Source: Staphylococcus hsinchuensis
GTDB lineage: Bacteria > Bacillota > Bacilli > Staphylococcales > Staphylococcaceae
NCBI RefSeq assembly: GCF_038789205.1
Contig: NZ_CP128355.1
Coordinates: 1,736,001-1,800,000, forward strand
Reading direction: 5' to 3'
DNA length: 64,000 nucleotides
The notes under the pieces: model-generated
The model's input: the letters and a program-made list of their open reading frames with translations, nothing else
What the model was told of the DNA's origin: nothing
Databases searched by the model: none
Shown: in pieces, positions 47,445 through 57,079 of the stretch
Position numbering within the stretch: the first letter of the stretch is position 1
How the letters are laid out: each line of letters opens with the position of its first letter
Translations under genes and position numbers: made by a program

Positions 47445-48430
47445 TATTTAACACCGTCCTTCTCTAATATATAAGTATATATGAGTCCTGCTGCACCTGT
47501 TATTCCGGCATCGTTACCTAGCTCGGCTTGAACAATTTCCGTTCCTTCTTGCGCTGGAGAAAATGTGATATTTCTATATTCTGTTTTAATATTTTCGATT
47601 AGAATTAACCCTGCTGTTGACATTCCACCACCGAGCACAATATATTTAGGGTTACTCGTAACGCTTAATATACTACATAAGTATGCAATATAGTTTGCCA
47701 CGCGCTCAGTTATGAAAATACAAAATTGATCGCCCGCTTTAGCAGCATCAAAAACAGCTTTGGCTGTAACTTTATTTTCTTTGATTAAATGTAGTATAGA
47801 TGATTTGAACGTTAATTTTGGATAGTAGAAATTAACTAAATTTACAACACCGGTAGCCGATGCAACAGTTTCTATACACCCTGATTTGCCGCAGTTACAT
47901 TTAAAACGTTGATCTTGGTCTACTCTAAAGTGGCCTATTTCAGCTCCAGAACCATTATGTCCGTGGACGATTTCACCATTTGAAATAATGCCTCCACCTA
48001 ATCCTGTTCCTAAAGTTATTGCGACAACATCATCTGCACCTTGTCCAGCACCTTTATGTTTTTCACCTAACGCAGCTACATTGGCATCATTGTCTACAAA
48101 AACGGGACAATCGACAAATTGTTCATATATGTTACGCACATTTACTACTTCTTTCCAGTATAAATTTACTGCACCGTAAACTTCACCTGTTGCAAAATTG
48201 ACAGGACCTGGCACCCCAATACCAACACCTAAAACATCACTCATCGTATAGTTAGATTTTTCCACATGTTCAACGAGTGAATCGTGTATATTTTTCAATA
48301 ATTGATAACCTGTCGAATCTGAAGTATCTGTATCTATGGACCACTTAGATAATCTTTCTAAATTTTCATCAAAGATACCTAATTTACAAGTCGTACCACC
48401 TATATCTGCTGCTAAAATAATTTTCTTCAT
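47444..48430 (-). CDS. glcK: Glucokinase (ROK family)
   Basis: 328 residues. ATP-binding [23 protein letters not shown] motif, [13 protein letters not shown], and the ROK zinc motif [10 protein letters not shown]. Phosphorylates free glucose; the product feeds glycolysis and the zwf-gnd branch. ATG 48430, AAGGATGAG upstream. Begins a three-gene unit with the MTH1187 and MBL genes. The promoter must lie in the 300 bases upstream. Confidence 0.93.
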   Translation of the reverse strand: MKKIILAADIGGTTCKLGIFDENLERLSKWSIDTDTSDSTGYQLLKNIHDSLVEHVEKSNYTMSDVLGVGIGVPGPVNFATGEVYGAVNLYWKEVVNVRNIYEQFVDCPVFVDNDANVAALGEKHKGAGQGADDVVAITLGTGLGGGIISNGEIVHGHNGSGAEIGHFRVDQDQRFKCNCGKSGCIETVASATGVVNLVNFYYPKLTFKSSILHLIKENKVTAKAVFDAAKAGDQFCIFITERVANYIAYLCSILSVTSNPKYIVLGGGMSTAGLILIENIKTEYRNITFSPAQEGTEIVQAELGNDAGITGAAGLIYTYILEKDGVK

Positions 48431-48735
48431 CAATTACTCATCCTTCTTGAATTAAGATTCAAACATACAATTATAGTTGCAATAATACATGTTAAAAAGC
48501 ATTTCAAATAATATTTAAATGAAACAATATGTAATATTTTTACTTATTAAATAAAAAGACAAATTGCTCTATAATTGAATGAAAAAATCGAATATGGTTT
48601 TTCTATTAGAATTACAATAGAATCTGTATTTATACCTATTTTAATATTAATACTTTATCAATTGCAATTATAATCAACTTGTTTAACTACGATAAGTCGC
48701 ATGAATATTAATAAATCATATACACATAATTAAAT
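48431..48735 (-). other. Intergenic region upstream of glcK
   Basis: About 305 very AT-rich bases with no open frame of note on either strand. Possible -10 elements on the minus strand (for example TATAAT about 40 bases ahead of glcK) lack well-spaced -35 partners, so I do not call a promoter. No riboswitch core recognised. Confidence 0.4.
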
Positions 48736-48821
48736 AAAAAAGAGGAAGGAATTACCTTAGTAAGCTCTGAACATTTACTTAATGGTTAATGTCTCAGGTA
48801 CCTTGGATTCCTACCTCTTCA
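48736..48821 (-). ncRNA. Long structured hairpin behind yqgQ, terminator or small RNA
   Basis: On the minus strand GAGGTAGGAAT pairs with ATTCCTTCCTC (one bulge). Inside this lies CTGAGACATT pairing with AATGTTCAG, separated by asymmetric internal loops that include a GGTACC. The structure is about 80 nucleotides and ends in TTTTTTATTT. It starts nine bases after the yqgQ stop. It is too long and elaborate for a plain terminator but could still be one; I cannot match it to a known RNA family. Confidence 0.5.
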
Positions 48822-48829
48822 GTGAATCA

Positions 48830-49033
48830 TTATTTTTCTTTTTGTCGTTGATTAATAATTAATATACATTGTAAGTAATCATTTTTTGAGATTAAATCAT
48901 ATTGGTAAAGTGATTTAATTTCTTGTTTCATCATCTCATACATATCATCTTTATCCTTGAAATAAATAATAAAGCCGAATTGTTTCAATAATTGTTGCAC
49001 ATCATAAAATGTTGCAAGCTTTTGTTGCTTCAA
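48830..49033 (-). CDS. yqgQ: YqgQ family protein (DUF910)
   Basis: 67 residues, helical, with TFYDVQQLLKQFGFIIYF and the charged C-terminal helix of the DUF910 family. TTG start at 49033 just behind the gluP stop, with only weak Shine-Dalgarno, so probably coupled to gluP. In Bacillus it lies beside glcK as here. Function unknown. Confidence 0.82.
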   Translation of the reverse strand: MKQQKLATFYDVQQLLKQFGFIIYFKDKDDMYEMMKQEIKSLYQYDLISKNDYLQCILIINQRQKEK

Positions 49034-49034
49034 A

Positions 49035-50474
49035 TTAATCGCTCAACTCTTTTTGTAAATCTTTATAGTCTGAATTGTTTGGATCAATTTTTACTGCTTT
49101 TTTAATGTACTTTTTGGCTTTATCATTATCGTTTAAGGATCTATTCGCAACTGCAAGTTGATAATTGAGTAAACCTGAATCAGGATAATGATCTAAGCCT
49201 CGTTTCCAACTTGCCATGCCTTCTGATTTAGATGAACGTTCTGAAGTAATTAATCCACTTAAATAATACGTTTGCGCATCTGCATAGTTTTTCTTGAAAG
49301 TTTGATCAACCATTTTGTCTGCTTTAGAATAGTTACCCTTTTTCATTTCTTTTGTAATGATGGCATTATAAATATTTACTTCCTTAATTGTAAACAAACG
49401 TATTTGTGCAGCAATAAAAAGTAATAAAATGATAATTACTACAATCCAAAATCGGTTACGATCTTTATGAAAGTAATACCCCATTAAAGTAATTAATGCA
49501 CCACCAATAAAACCACCAATATGCGCTACGATATTCACGTTACTCATTAATAAAGATAATAATATTAAAATTGCGATTACAACGAGTAATTGGATAATCA
49601 ATTTACGATCGTATTTTTGACTCAAATACATAAATACAATTATTGCACCGATTAAACCAAATATCGCACCACTTGCTCCAACCGACACTGTATCGGTATT
49701 AAATGAAAGTGAAGCAAAGTTAGCAAAAATCCCAGAAATAATAAAGATGCCTAACATTCGCCATGAACCAATAATCGATTCAACAATCTTACCAAAAATA
49801 AATAAACTCAACATATTCATGAATATGTGTTCAAAATTGTAATGTAAGAAGATTGAGCTAATTAATCGATACCATTCACCATGTACGACATTAAAGTGTA
49901 CAAGTCCTCCAACATCTAGCAGTTTAATATCTGAAAAATGATTTAAATAAACAATCATAAACAGCCATATAATGACATTAATCGCAATGAGACTATATGT
50001 AACGGGCGCGAATTTAATCATATGTTTTTCTAATTCACCATTATGTAATACACGATTTTTATAAAAAGTTGGCGTTTGCTTTTCACGTCTAGAATATAGC
50101 TGTTTTATAGCGAAATTAGGTAGTAACTGGTCAATTTGGTGTTCTTCTCTTATTACTTTAACTTTTAATTTGATCGGGTCAGTTTCATCTAAATGTTCAT
50201 CGGCAAAGGTTTTTTCTGTAAATATATATAAATTAAAATGCTTCGGTTCGAAATCTAAATAAGAAGTAATATCTTCTTGATGATCAATAATACGTTCTTT
50301 AGAGAATCTTACTTCTTGTGTTGTATTGGCGCCATTTTTAAAAACGACGACGCTTTGTTTACGTTTATTTGCTAACCATATTTCATCATCCTGTTGATTT
50401 CTATGGACAACTTCATAATTAAGATACTTTATCCATGTGTATATTGTTTTCCAATAATGTTTTTCAGTATACAT
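49035..50474 (-). CDS. gluP: Rhomboid intramembrane serine protease GluP
   Basis: 479 residues from ATG 50474 (GGAGG seven bases upstream). Soluble N-terminal domain of about 150 residues, then six or seven membrane helices with the rhomboid serine in VGASGAIFG and catalytic His in VAHIGGF, and a C-terminal TPR region (YPDSGLLNYQLAVANRSLND, AKKYIKKAVKIDPNN). YqgP/GluP in B. subtilis cleaves the magnesium transporter MgtE with FtsH. Between the cyclo-ligase gene and yqgQ in one leftward run. Confidence 0.92.
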   Translation of the reverse strand: MYTEKHYWKTIYTWIKYLNYEVVHRNQQDDEIWLANKRKQSVVVFKNGANTTQEVRFSKERIIDHQEDITSYLDFEPKHFNLYIFTEKTFADEHLDETDPIKLKVKVIREEHQIDQLLPNFAIKQLYSRREKQTPTFYKNRVLHNGELEKHMIKFAPVTYSLIAINVIIWLFMIVYLNHFSDIKLLDVGGLVHFNVVHGEWYRLISSIFLHYNFEHIFMNMLSLFIFGKIVESIIGSWRMLGIFIISGIFANFASLSFNTDTVSVGASGAIFGLIGAIIVFMYLSQKYDRKLIIQLLVVIAILILLSLLMSNVNIVAHIGGFIGGALITLMGYYFHKDRNRFWIVVIIILLLFIAAQIRLFTIKEVNIYNAIITKEMKKGNYSKADKMVDQTFKKNYADAQTYYLSGLITSERSSKSEGMASWKRGLDHYPDSGLLNYQLAVANRSLNDNDKAKKYIKKAVKIDPNNSDYKDLQKELSD

Positions 50475-50485
50475 CTTTACCTCCA

Positions 50486-51028
50486 TTATTTTGTTGTAGC
50501 GACCAACAATTTACTCACTGGTTGATCATGCGATTCTGGTTCAAAATCACTAAGTTGAAAATCATAAATTAAACTGAGTGTTGTAGGGTTAAATTGATGT
50601 AAAAATTTATCAAAATAACCGCCACCATAACCGATTCTATAACCAGTTTGGTTAAAAACTACGCCAGGTACGACGACTAAATCTAATTGATTGGATAATT
50701 CAGTTTCTCCCATTACTTGATATATACCTTTTTCGTCTTTATCAATTTGTTGGAGGTTGAGTAATCTTTTAAAAGTCATACTTTTTTCTTGATAATTAGT
50801 ATTGGGTACAAATACTTGTTTTCCATCATCTAAAATTTGTTTAATAATTGAATATGTATCTACTTCGTGAGACATCGAAAGCACAATTCCAATTCGATGA
50901 GCATTCAAGTATTCCTCAGTATCAAATAAAAGGTCAGCTAAATAAGCGTCTATATCCGACTTATTTGAGTTATATGAAAACTTTTTCATTTTATCAATCA
51001 TTGATTTACGTAAACTTTTCTTATCCAA
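50486..51028 (-). CDS. 5-formyltetrahydrofolate cyclo-ligase
   Basis: 180 residues from TTG 51028 (AAGGTG six bases upstream; frame opens at 51046). Family marks: basic N-terminus MDKKSLRKSM, LSMSHEVDTYSI, and the Gly-rich GYRIGYGGGYFDKFL. Converts 5-formyl- to 5,10-methenyltetrahydrofolate with ATP. Folate link to the glycine cleavage system is metabolic only. Starts the run with gluP and yqgQ. Confidence 0.92.
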   Translation of the reverse strand: MDKKSLRKSMIDKMKKFSYNSNKSDIDAYLADLLFDTEEYLNAHRIGIVLSMSHEVDTYSIIKQILDDGKQVFVPNTNYQEKSMTFKRLLNLQQIDKDEKGIYQVMGETELSNQLDLVVVPGVVFNQTGYRIGYGGGYFDKFLHQFNPTTLSLIYDFQLSDFEPESHDQPVSKLLVATTK

Positions 51029-51178
51029 GTCGTCACCTTCCTGCATTCCATACTAATCTTATTATAACGTTTTAAGTTTTTGATGTCATCAAACTTTGAT
51101 TTATGTATTTTTCATGATTACTTTTACTATCAAAACAAAACTTAACACAAAATAATTCAAAAGTTATACATATTAAAA

Positions 51179-51352
51179 ATGAGTCTGAGACAAAAATAGA
51201 TGTCTCAGACTCTTAATCAATTTGGCAATATATAACTGAATTGAAAATACGCTTTTATCAAGCTTTTTCAATTTCTAGTCATCCTTGCCGAGGAGGGACA
51301 GCGAATACTCTATTAGAAAATTCGATTTCTGTTCCACTCCCATTTTTATTAA
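51179..51352 (-). repeat. Terminator-linked repeat element, copy 2 (long)
   Basis: Hairpin GAGTCTGAGACA with TGTCTCAGACTC (51181-51212) lies behind rpmG and ends in ATTTTTA on the minus strand, so it can end rpmG transcripts. About 100 bases on, AGAAAATTCGATTTCTGTTCC and ACTCCCATTTTTATT repeat the second block of the copy at 10797-10895. The middle part (with GCCGAGGAGGGACAGCGAAT) is absent from copy 1. Confidence 0.72.
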
Positions 51353-51412
51353 TTAGTTATATACTCGAATAAATGTGATATTGAGCAATAAATTTACCTT
51401 AAGTTAAGGTTA

Positions 51413-51562
51413 TTATTTCGTTTCACGGTGAAGTGTGTGCTTATTTTCTCTAGCACAGTGTTTTTTCATTTCGATACGTTCAGGATTTGTACGTTTATTT
51501 TTTGTAGTAATGTAATTTCTTTCTCCACATTCTGTGCAAGCTAATGTAACATTTACGCGCAT
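51413..51562 (-). CDS. rpmG: 50S ribosomal protein L33
   Basis: 49 codons, [20 protein letters not shown] to [16 protein letters not shown] lies eight bases before the ATG. Cysteines at 9, 12 and 36; a second full CxxC is not present. Staphylococci have several L33 paralogues; the one beside pbp3 in S. aureus corresponds. Too small to stand out as a long frame but unmistakable in sequence. Confidence 0.95.
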   Translation of the reverse strand: MRVNVTLACTECGERNYITTKNKRTNPERIEMKKHCARENKHTLHRETK

Positions 51563-51665
51563 GTTATTTCCTCCTTACCTTTTAAAATACGACCTATTTA
51601 TAATACCATTTACAATTAAAAATGAAAAGTACTATTTGATTAAAATCGTATGATTGCAAGCTTTA

Positions 51666-53858
51666 TTAGTTATTATTATTCACTAGATTATTTTGTGCGT
51701 TCGCTCCGTTTTGTACGTTTCTATTATTTTGGTTAATGGCTTGGTTGGCATTTCGGCCGTTATTTTGTGGTTGTTTATTTTCTTGTTTATTTTCTTGCTT
51801 ATTTTCTTTTTCTTCTTTATCTCGTTTGAAATAATAATTGATTACATCGCGACCTAAATCGCCACCGTTTAACCATGGTGGTGGAACAGGTTGGTTTGTA
51901 TAAACAATTGAGAAAGCAAGTTTCGGATTTTTCTGTGGTGCATAGCCTATATAAGTTTGGTTAACACGTGATTCTCCATCTTGATAAACCTCAGCAGTAC
52001 CAGTCTTACCAGCAGATGGAACGACAGTATCTTTAAAGCTTTGATAACCCGTACCTTCTTTTTCATTAAATGCCATCTTGAACCCTTCTTGAACTTGTTT
52101 TATTTCTGAAGGTTTATTATTGACTTTATTTAATACGGTACCTTTGATTTTATTTTTTACTGGTCCAAGGCTATCTTTGTTATTTGCTTTTCTAATTTCT
52201 TCACCAATGTGTGGTTGAATTCTGTAACCATTATTTCCGATAGTTGAAACATATTGTGCAAGTTGCATTGGTGTATATGTGTCAAACTGACCAATTGCTA
52301 AATCTAAGTAATTACCTGGGTTGTTCGTTAATGGTTCTATTTGACCAACTGTTTCATTTGGTAGATCAATACCTGTCTTAACACCTAAACCAACTTGATT
52401 TAAACCTTTACGTAATTTCTTACCAGCATCAGAAATATCTGGTGGTAATGTCATATTTGGCGAGAATGGTTTACCTGCTAATTTCAAGGCTGTTTTAAAC
52501 ATGTAAACGTTTGATGAGTGCATTAACGCTTCTTTATCGTTAATCTTTACTTTGCCTTTTTTGTTAAAGTAAGAACGTTTCGTTAATCCACCAGCAAATT
52601 TTAATGGAGTATCGATCATTTCATCACCGACATCTATAGCATTGTTTTGATAACCAGCTAGTAAAGTACCACCTTTTACTGATGATCCAACTGCAAATTG
52701 TGAAGTAAACGTACCGATATCATAATCTTTCATATCTCCGTCCTTATCAATTTGCTTACCTGCCATTGCTAAAATATCACCGTTATTAGGATTTTGTACC
52801 ACAATCATGGCATTATCCATATCTTTGGCACCCTGACTACGTAATTTTTTAATTTGTTTTTCAAGATAGTCTTCAGTTTTTTTCTGTAAATCAATATCAA
52901 TGCTTAATACAAGGTCATCTCCTCGTGAACCTTTACTAATCACTTTAGAATCAACCACATTACCTGATTTATCCGTAGTGTATTTCATATTTTTCTTTTT
53001 ACCTTTTAAAACATCATTATATTGATATTCTAAATAAGACTTACCTACACGATCATTACGAGAATAACCCTTAGCTAAATACTTATCAACGAGTTCTTTC
53101 GGTATACCTTCTTCAGGAGTTGATACATCACCAAATATACTTCTTAGAGTATCTTTATAAGGATATTTTCTATCCCAATCAGTAGTCGTATTCACGCCTG
53201 GTAAATCAGGTAATTTTTGTGCTACTCTAGCGTATTCTTCATCAGACACATCATCATTTTTAATCGTTTGTGGATCCATTGGAGATCCTGACATCATTTG
53301 TCGATAAATCGCAAGTATTTGTAAGTCTTTATCTGATAACTTGTCAGTTTGCTTTGCAGTTATCTTTTTATAAAGCGTCTTATCGTATTCTTCTTGAGAA
53401 ATACTACCATCATTGAGCAGTTGCTCTTCTTCCTTCATTAGCGCTTTGGCTTTTTTAGGGTGTATTTGAATCCAATAGTCCTCTTTATCTCGTGGTGTAA
53501 TTTTTTTAGTATCCATTTTGATTAATTTTGATAAATCTCTTGCTGTTTTTAAAACTTCTTTTTGTGAGGTTTTCTTACCTCTCGTATATGTAATTGCTTT
53601 CTTTGAAGCATTGTCAACTAGGACTTTTCCATTTCTATCTAGAATGCGTCCTCGCGGTACAGCTTCGTTCATTGTTATGTTTTCACTATTTTTTATTTGT
53701 TGGTTGTAATGAGAACCTTGAGCAATTTGTAAATACCCTAACCTGAGAACAACTACTGCAAAGATAAATACGATGACGCCAAATAAAAAACCAATTCTTT
53801 TATTCATCGTATTTCTAGCTTTTTCTTCTTTTGTTTTTTCCTTTAGTCTTTTTAACAC
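51666..53858 (-). CDS. pbp3: Penicillin-binding protein 3 (class B transpeptidase)
   Basis: 730 residues from GTG 53858 (AGAGG upstream). One membrane helix (about residues 20-42), a dimerisation domain with the RGRILDRNGKVL motif, and a transpeptidase domain with nucleophile SSVK (VGSSVKGG), SSN (MHSSNVYM) and KTGT (AGKTGTAEV). Crosslinks septal/peripheral peptidoglycan. S. aureus PBP3 has about 691 residues; most of the excess is a C-terminal tail with ENKQ repeats and Asn-rich sequence. Monocistronic, next to rpmG and sodA. Confidence 0.93.
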   Translation of the reverse strand: MLKRLKEKTKEEKARNTMNKRIGFLFGVIVFIFAVVVLRLGYLQIAQGSHYNQQIKNSENITMNEAVPRGRILDRNGKVLVDNASKKAITYTRGKKTSQKEVLKTARDLSKLIKMDTKKITPRDKEDYWIQIHPKKAKALMKEEEQLLNDGSISQEEYDKTLYKKITAKQTDKLSDKDLQILAIYRQMMSGSPMDPQTIKNDDVSDEEYARVAQKLPDLPGVNTTTDWDRKYPYKDTLRSIFGDVSTPEEGIPKELVDKYLAKGYSRNDRVGKSYLEYQYNDVLKGKKKNMKYTTDKSGNVVDSKVISKGSRGDDLVLSIDIDLQKKTEDYLEKQIKKLRSQGAKDMDNAMIVVQNPNNGDILAMAGKQIDKDGDMKDYDIGTFTSQFAVGSSVKGGTLLAGYQNNAIDVGDEMIDTPLKFAGGLTKRSYFNKKGKVKINDKEALMHSSNVYMFKTALKLAGKPFSPNMTLPPDISDAGKKLRKGLNQVGLGVKTGIDLPNETVGQIEPLTNNPGNYLDLAIGQFDTYTPMQLAQYVSTIGNNGYRIQPHIGEEIRKANNKDSLGPVKNKIKGTVLNKVNNKPSEIKQVQEGFKMAFNEKEGTGYQSFKDTVVPSAGKTGTAEVYQDGESRVNQTYIGYAPQKNPKLAFSIVYTNQPVPPPWLNGGDLGRDVINYYFKRDKEEKENKQENKQENKQPQNNGRNANQAINQNNRNVQNGANAQNNLVNNNN

Positions 53859-53933
53859 ATTAACATACCTCTATTCAAAAGTTCTCAATACAAATGATAT
53901 ATTAAATCACTAAAGATTTCTATTATTTTAATT

Positions 53934-53991
53934 AAAAAAGTGTGTAGATTGGAAATCTTACTGATATAGTAGATTTCAAAATCTCACACAT
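53934..53991 (-). terminator. Second sodA terminator
   Basis: Minus strand: TGTGTGAGATTTTGAAATCT pairs with AGATTTCCAATCTACACA (some mismatches), followed by CTTTTTT. It stands 65 bases behind the hairpin at 54009. Confidence 0.7.
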
Positions 53992-54008
53992 AATAATATA
54001 AATAAGAG

Positions 54009-54038
54009 AAGGCTGGGGCATTATCATGTCCCAGCCTT
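54009..54038 (-). terminator. First sodA terminator
   Basis: AAGGCTGGGACA pairs with TGCCCCAGCCTT (minus strand, one mismatch), 20 bases behind the sodA stop. The T-run is weak, which may be why another terminator follows. Confidence 0.7.
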
Positions 54039-54056
54039 TACTGACGCTTTATTTAA

Positions 54057-54656
54057 TTATTTTGCAGCGTTATATAATTCGTCAACTTTTTCCCAATTAA
54101 CTACATTCCAGAATGCACTGATGTAGTCAGGACGTTTGTTTTGATATTTAAGGTAATAAGCATGTTCCCAAACGTCTAAGCCAAGGATAGGTGTTTTACC
54201 TTCAGTAATTGGATTGTCTTGGTTAGGAGTTGTAACGATTTCTAATTTACCATCGTTAACTACTAACCATGCCCAACCTGAACCGAAACGAGCTGCAGCT
54301 TTGTCTGCGAATTCTTTTTTGAATTCATCTAAAGAACCCCATTGTTCTTTAATTTTATCAACTACAGTACCTTTTTCTTCAGAGTTAGGAGTTAATAATT
54401 CCCAGAATAATGAGTGGTTTAAGTGTCCGCCACCATTATTACGAACAGCTGTTTGAATATCTTCTGGTACACTATCTAAGTTAGCAACGATTTCTTCGAT
54501 TGACTTAGATTCTAAGTCAGTACCTTCGATTGCACTATTTAATTTAGTTACATAAGTGTTATGGTGTTTGTCATGGTGAATTTCCATAGTTTCTTTATCG
54601 ATATGTGGTTCCAATGCGTCGAAACCATAAGGTAAGTTTGGTAATTCAAAAGCCAT
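54057..54656 (-). CDS. sodA: Superoxide dismutase (Mn/Fe)
   Basis: 199 residues. Metal ligands H27 ([12 protein letters not shown]), H82-type in [11 protein letters not shown], and Asp/His of [18 protein letters not shown]. Converts superoxide to hydrogen peroxide and oxygen. AGGAGG precedes ATG. Gene is monocistronic with a 200-base upstream region containing a TTGACA (minus strand near 54751) but no well-spaced -10. Beside zur as in S. aureus. Confidence 0.96.
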   Translation of the reverse strand: MAFELPNLPYGFDALEPHIDKETMEIHHDKHHNTYVTKLNSAIEGTDLESKSIEEIVANLDSVPEDIQTAVRNNGGGHLNHSLFWELLTPNSEEKGTVVDKIKEQWGSLDEFKKEFADKAAARFGSGWAWLVVNDGKLEIVTTPNQDNPITEGKTPILGLDVWEHAYYLKYQNKRPDYISAFWNVVNWEKVDELYNAAK

Positions 54657-54876
54657 AATTAATCATCCTCCTAATTAATGTTAAATAAAGCATAACAACT
54701 AATATAAATGACAACAATCAATATGCTTAACAAACTATCATGCATGTCAATTAAAATTATGTGTCATCTTTAACTACATTTATAGTATATCTCAAATAGC
54801 GATGTTTTAAACATTTACGGCTCATGATCATTAGAATTCAGACTAATGGCCTATGTTTTAACTTCGTTTGTTCGAC

Positions 54877-55290
54877 TTATACTGTCTGGCAATGTTCACA
54901 AACACCATAAACCTCTAATTTGTGAGTATTGATACTTACTTTTGGAAGTTGAGATTTTACTTCTTCTAACGGACAGAAATCAATAACTTTAGTTTCTCCA
55001 CAAGTTTCACAAATAAAGTGATGATGATGATGGTTTGTACATGCAATTCTAAATTTCATTTCACCATCAAATTCAGTACTTTCTACAATACCTAAATCTT
55101 TAAATAAATGTAGATTACGATAAACTGTATCAAATGAAATACCTGGAAAATGTTTATCCATTTTTTGCTGAACATGTTTCGCATTGATGTATTTATCTTC
55201 AGAAACAAAAATGTCTAATATTGTACGTCTTTTATCAGTGTACTTATGCCCTTCTTGTTTAAGAATATCAATTGCTTCATTTGTTTCCAT
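54877..55290 (-). CDS. zur: Zinc uptake regulator Zur (Fur family)
   Basis: 137 residues. Winged helix [20 protein letters not shown], then a His-rich regulatory segment [17 protein letters not shown] and C-terminal CEHC; CxxC pairs bind structural zinc. Identity as Zur, not Fur, comes from its co-operon position behind the zinc transporter genes. AAGGAG upstream; starts within the end of the permease gene (14-base overlap). Confidence 0.92.
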   Translation of the reverse strand: METNEAIDILKQEGHKYTDKRRTILDIFVSEDKYINAKHVQQKMDKHFPGISFDTVYRNLHLFKDLGIVESTEFDGEMKFRIACTNHHHHHFICETCGETKVIDFCPLEEVKSQLPKVSINTHKLEVYGVCEHCQTV

Positions 55291-56140
55291 CAATAACAGC
55301 TCCTTTATTTGATCTCAATTTTAAACGTTGATAAACCATCGTTATTGCTAATAATAATACTAGTAGTACGACGATAACGCCACCAGGAGAAATATTCATA
55401 TAGAAAGATAAAATTAAACCACCTACTACAGAACATTCTCCAATTACAATACTAGTGATAATCAATTGTTTAAATCCTTTTGTAAATCGCATTGCAATTG
55501 CGACAGGTAGAGTGATTAAAGCACTTACTAGTAAAATACCTACAACGCGCATTGATGCAGAAATTACCATTGCTACGATTATAATGAATACGAATTGAAT
55601 CCATTTAGGAATGCCTATAACTTTACTATATTCCTCATCGAAAGATAAAATGAATAATTCTTTATAAAATATTAAAATAAATGCAACTGCAATAATCACA
55701 ATCACGATAATCGTCAACAAATCACTTTGAGTTACTGCACTAATCGAACCGAATAACAGTCCGACGATTTCTTGGTTAAAACCATCCGATAAAGATATAA
55801 AAATAGCACTTAAAGCTATGCCAGCACTCATAATGATGGGGATAGCTATTTCTTGATAATTACTATACATACTTCTTAAGTTTTCAATTAACAGTGCACC
55901 GACAATTGCAAATAAAATACCGAACCACATTGGATTAAGGAAAGTTAAAGCAGGAAAGATGGTTAAAACAAACATTCCGAAAGAAATACCACCGAGTGTC
56001 ACGTGGCTCAGTGCATCAGCAATCAATGATAACCTACGCACCACAATAAATGCTCCAATTAACGGAGCTAGAAAACCAATTAGCATCCCACTTAATAAGG
56101 AATACCTCATGAAGTCGAAATTCAATAATGCCTCAATCAT
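55277..56140 (-). CDS. znuB: Zinc ABC transporter permease
   Basis: 287 residues, eight or so membrane helices of the ABC-3 family. [19 protein letters not shown] is the conserved cytoplasmic loop that meets the ATPase. ATG 56140, a few bases from the end of the ATPase gene, is favoured over longer starts. Called mreB in S. aureus. A solute-binding lipoprotein (AdcA) is not in the window, as in S. aureus. Confidence 0.92.
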   Translation of the reverse strand: MIEALLNFDFMRYSLLSGMLIGFLAPLIGAFIVVRRLSLIADALSHVTLGGISFGMFVLTIFPALTFLNPMWFGILFAIVGALLIENLRSMYSNYQEIAIPIIMSAGIALSAIFISLSDGFNQEIVGLLFGSISAVTQSDLLTIIVIVIIAVAFILIFYKELFILSFDEEYSKVIGIPKWIQFVFIIIVAMVISASMRVVGILLVSALITLPVAIAMRFTKGFKQLIITSIVIGECSVVGGLILSFYMNISPGGVIVVLLVLLLAITMVYQRLKLRSNKGAVIDGNK

Positions 56141-56910
56141 GATGTACAACACTCCCTATCATGTTGGTGATCGACAAATTGGATTGGATGTCCATATATT
56201 TTCGAAATTTCAACCTCATCCAACGATTTAAAGGCTTCTGTAGTCCCATGGAAATGTAAATGTTTATTTAAACATGCCACTTCTGTAGCTGTATCTGCCA
56301 CCACACCTATGTCGTGTGTAACTAAAATAATAGTTACACCTTCATGCTTTAATCTTTCTAGCGTTTCGTAAAATTCACTTACATGTTTTGCATCTATACC
56401 GTTTGTAGGCTCATCTAGTACAAGCACACTTGGATCGCTTATCAAGGCTCTGGCAACGAGTACACGTTGTTGTTGACCTCCTGATAGTTCGGCTATATTT
56501 TTATCAATTAAATGTTCAATATTCAATCTTTTAAGTACAGTTTGAACCTTACGTTCGTCATTTTTATTGAACCATTTACCTAGCTTTTTACGTTTAGTTA
56601 AGCCACTTATTACGACTTCTTTAACACTAGCTGGGAATCCCGCTTTAAATGCTTGAGCTTTTTGAGAAACGTAACTTACTTTCAAAGACGACTGTTTACC
56701 GTTATAGTCATTGCCATCGACTAATATTTCTCCATTTTGTAAAGGTAGTAAGCCCAGTATAAGTTTCAATAACGTAGATTTACCGGCACCGTTCGGCCCT
56801 ACAATTGCAAGAAAGGTACCTCTATTTATTTTAATATTGATGTTCTCTAACACACGTTTGTTATCAAAATGATAATTTATATTTTTTAATTCAAAAACTG
56901 GTGTAGTCAT
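56137..56910 (-). CDS. znuC: Zinc ABC transporter ATP-binding protein
   Basis: 257 residues. Walker A GPNGAGKSTLLK, Q-loop VSYVSQK, ABC signature LSGGQQQRVLVARAL, Walker B VLVLDEPTNGID, and His switch VTHDIG. C-terminus ends HDRECC, a possible metal-contact. AGGTG precedes ATG 56910; frame opens at 56937. First gene of znuC-znuB-zur, with a Zur-like operator upstream. Confidence 0.93.
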   Translation of the reverse strand: MTTPVFELKNINYHFDNKRVLENINIKINRGTFLAIVGPNGAGKSTLLKLILGLLPLQNGEILVDGNDYNGKQSSLKVSYVSQKAQAFKAGFPASVKEVVISGLTKRKKLGKWFNKNDERKVQTVLKRLNIEHLIDKNIAELSGGQQQRVLVARALISDPSVLVLDEPTNGIDAKHVSEFYETLERLKHEGVTIILVTHDIGVVADTATEVACLNKHLHFHGTTEAFKSLDEVEISKIYGHPIQFVDHQHDRECCTS

Positions 56911-56956
56911 GTTTTCACCTCGTACTATACTATACATGGGTCATACAATTATGTAA

Positions 56957-56975
56957 ATAGTAATCTTTACGAATT
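56957..56975. promoter_or_regulatory. Candidate Zur operator upstream of znuC
   Basis: The minus strand reads TCGTAAAGATTACTA, close to the palindromic TCGTAAnnnTTACGA core of known Firmicute Zur boxes. It lies about 50 bases ahead of the znuC ATG, the place expected for feedback by the operon's own regulator. Match is imperfect. Confidence 0.5.
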
Positions 56976-57032
56976 ATAAAAAGAGTAGAACGTCAAAAAC
57001 TGCTTTTAAACAGATTTAACATTCTACTCTTA
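56976..57032 (-). terminator. nfo terminator
   Basis: AAGAGTAGAA and TTCTACTCTT form a 10-bp stem with a long loop, then TTTAT on the minus strand, 50 bases behind the nfo stop. Confidence 0.75.
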
Positions 57033-57079
57033 CTTTATTTATGAAAGTTTAATTAATTAATGAAAAAACGTAAGGTCAA

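Noticed and set aside
51413..51562. A zinc-independent (Zur-controlled) L33 variant
   Set aside because: The CxxC at residues 9-12 is present and no Zur-like box was found upstream, so I keep a plain L33 call.
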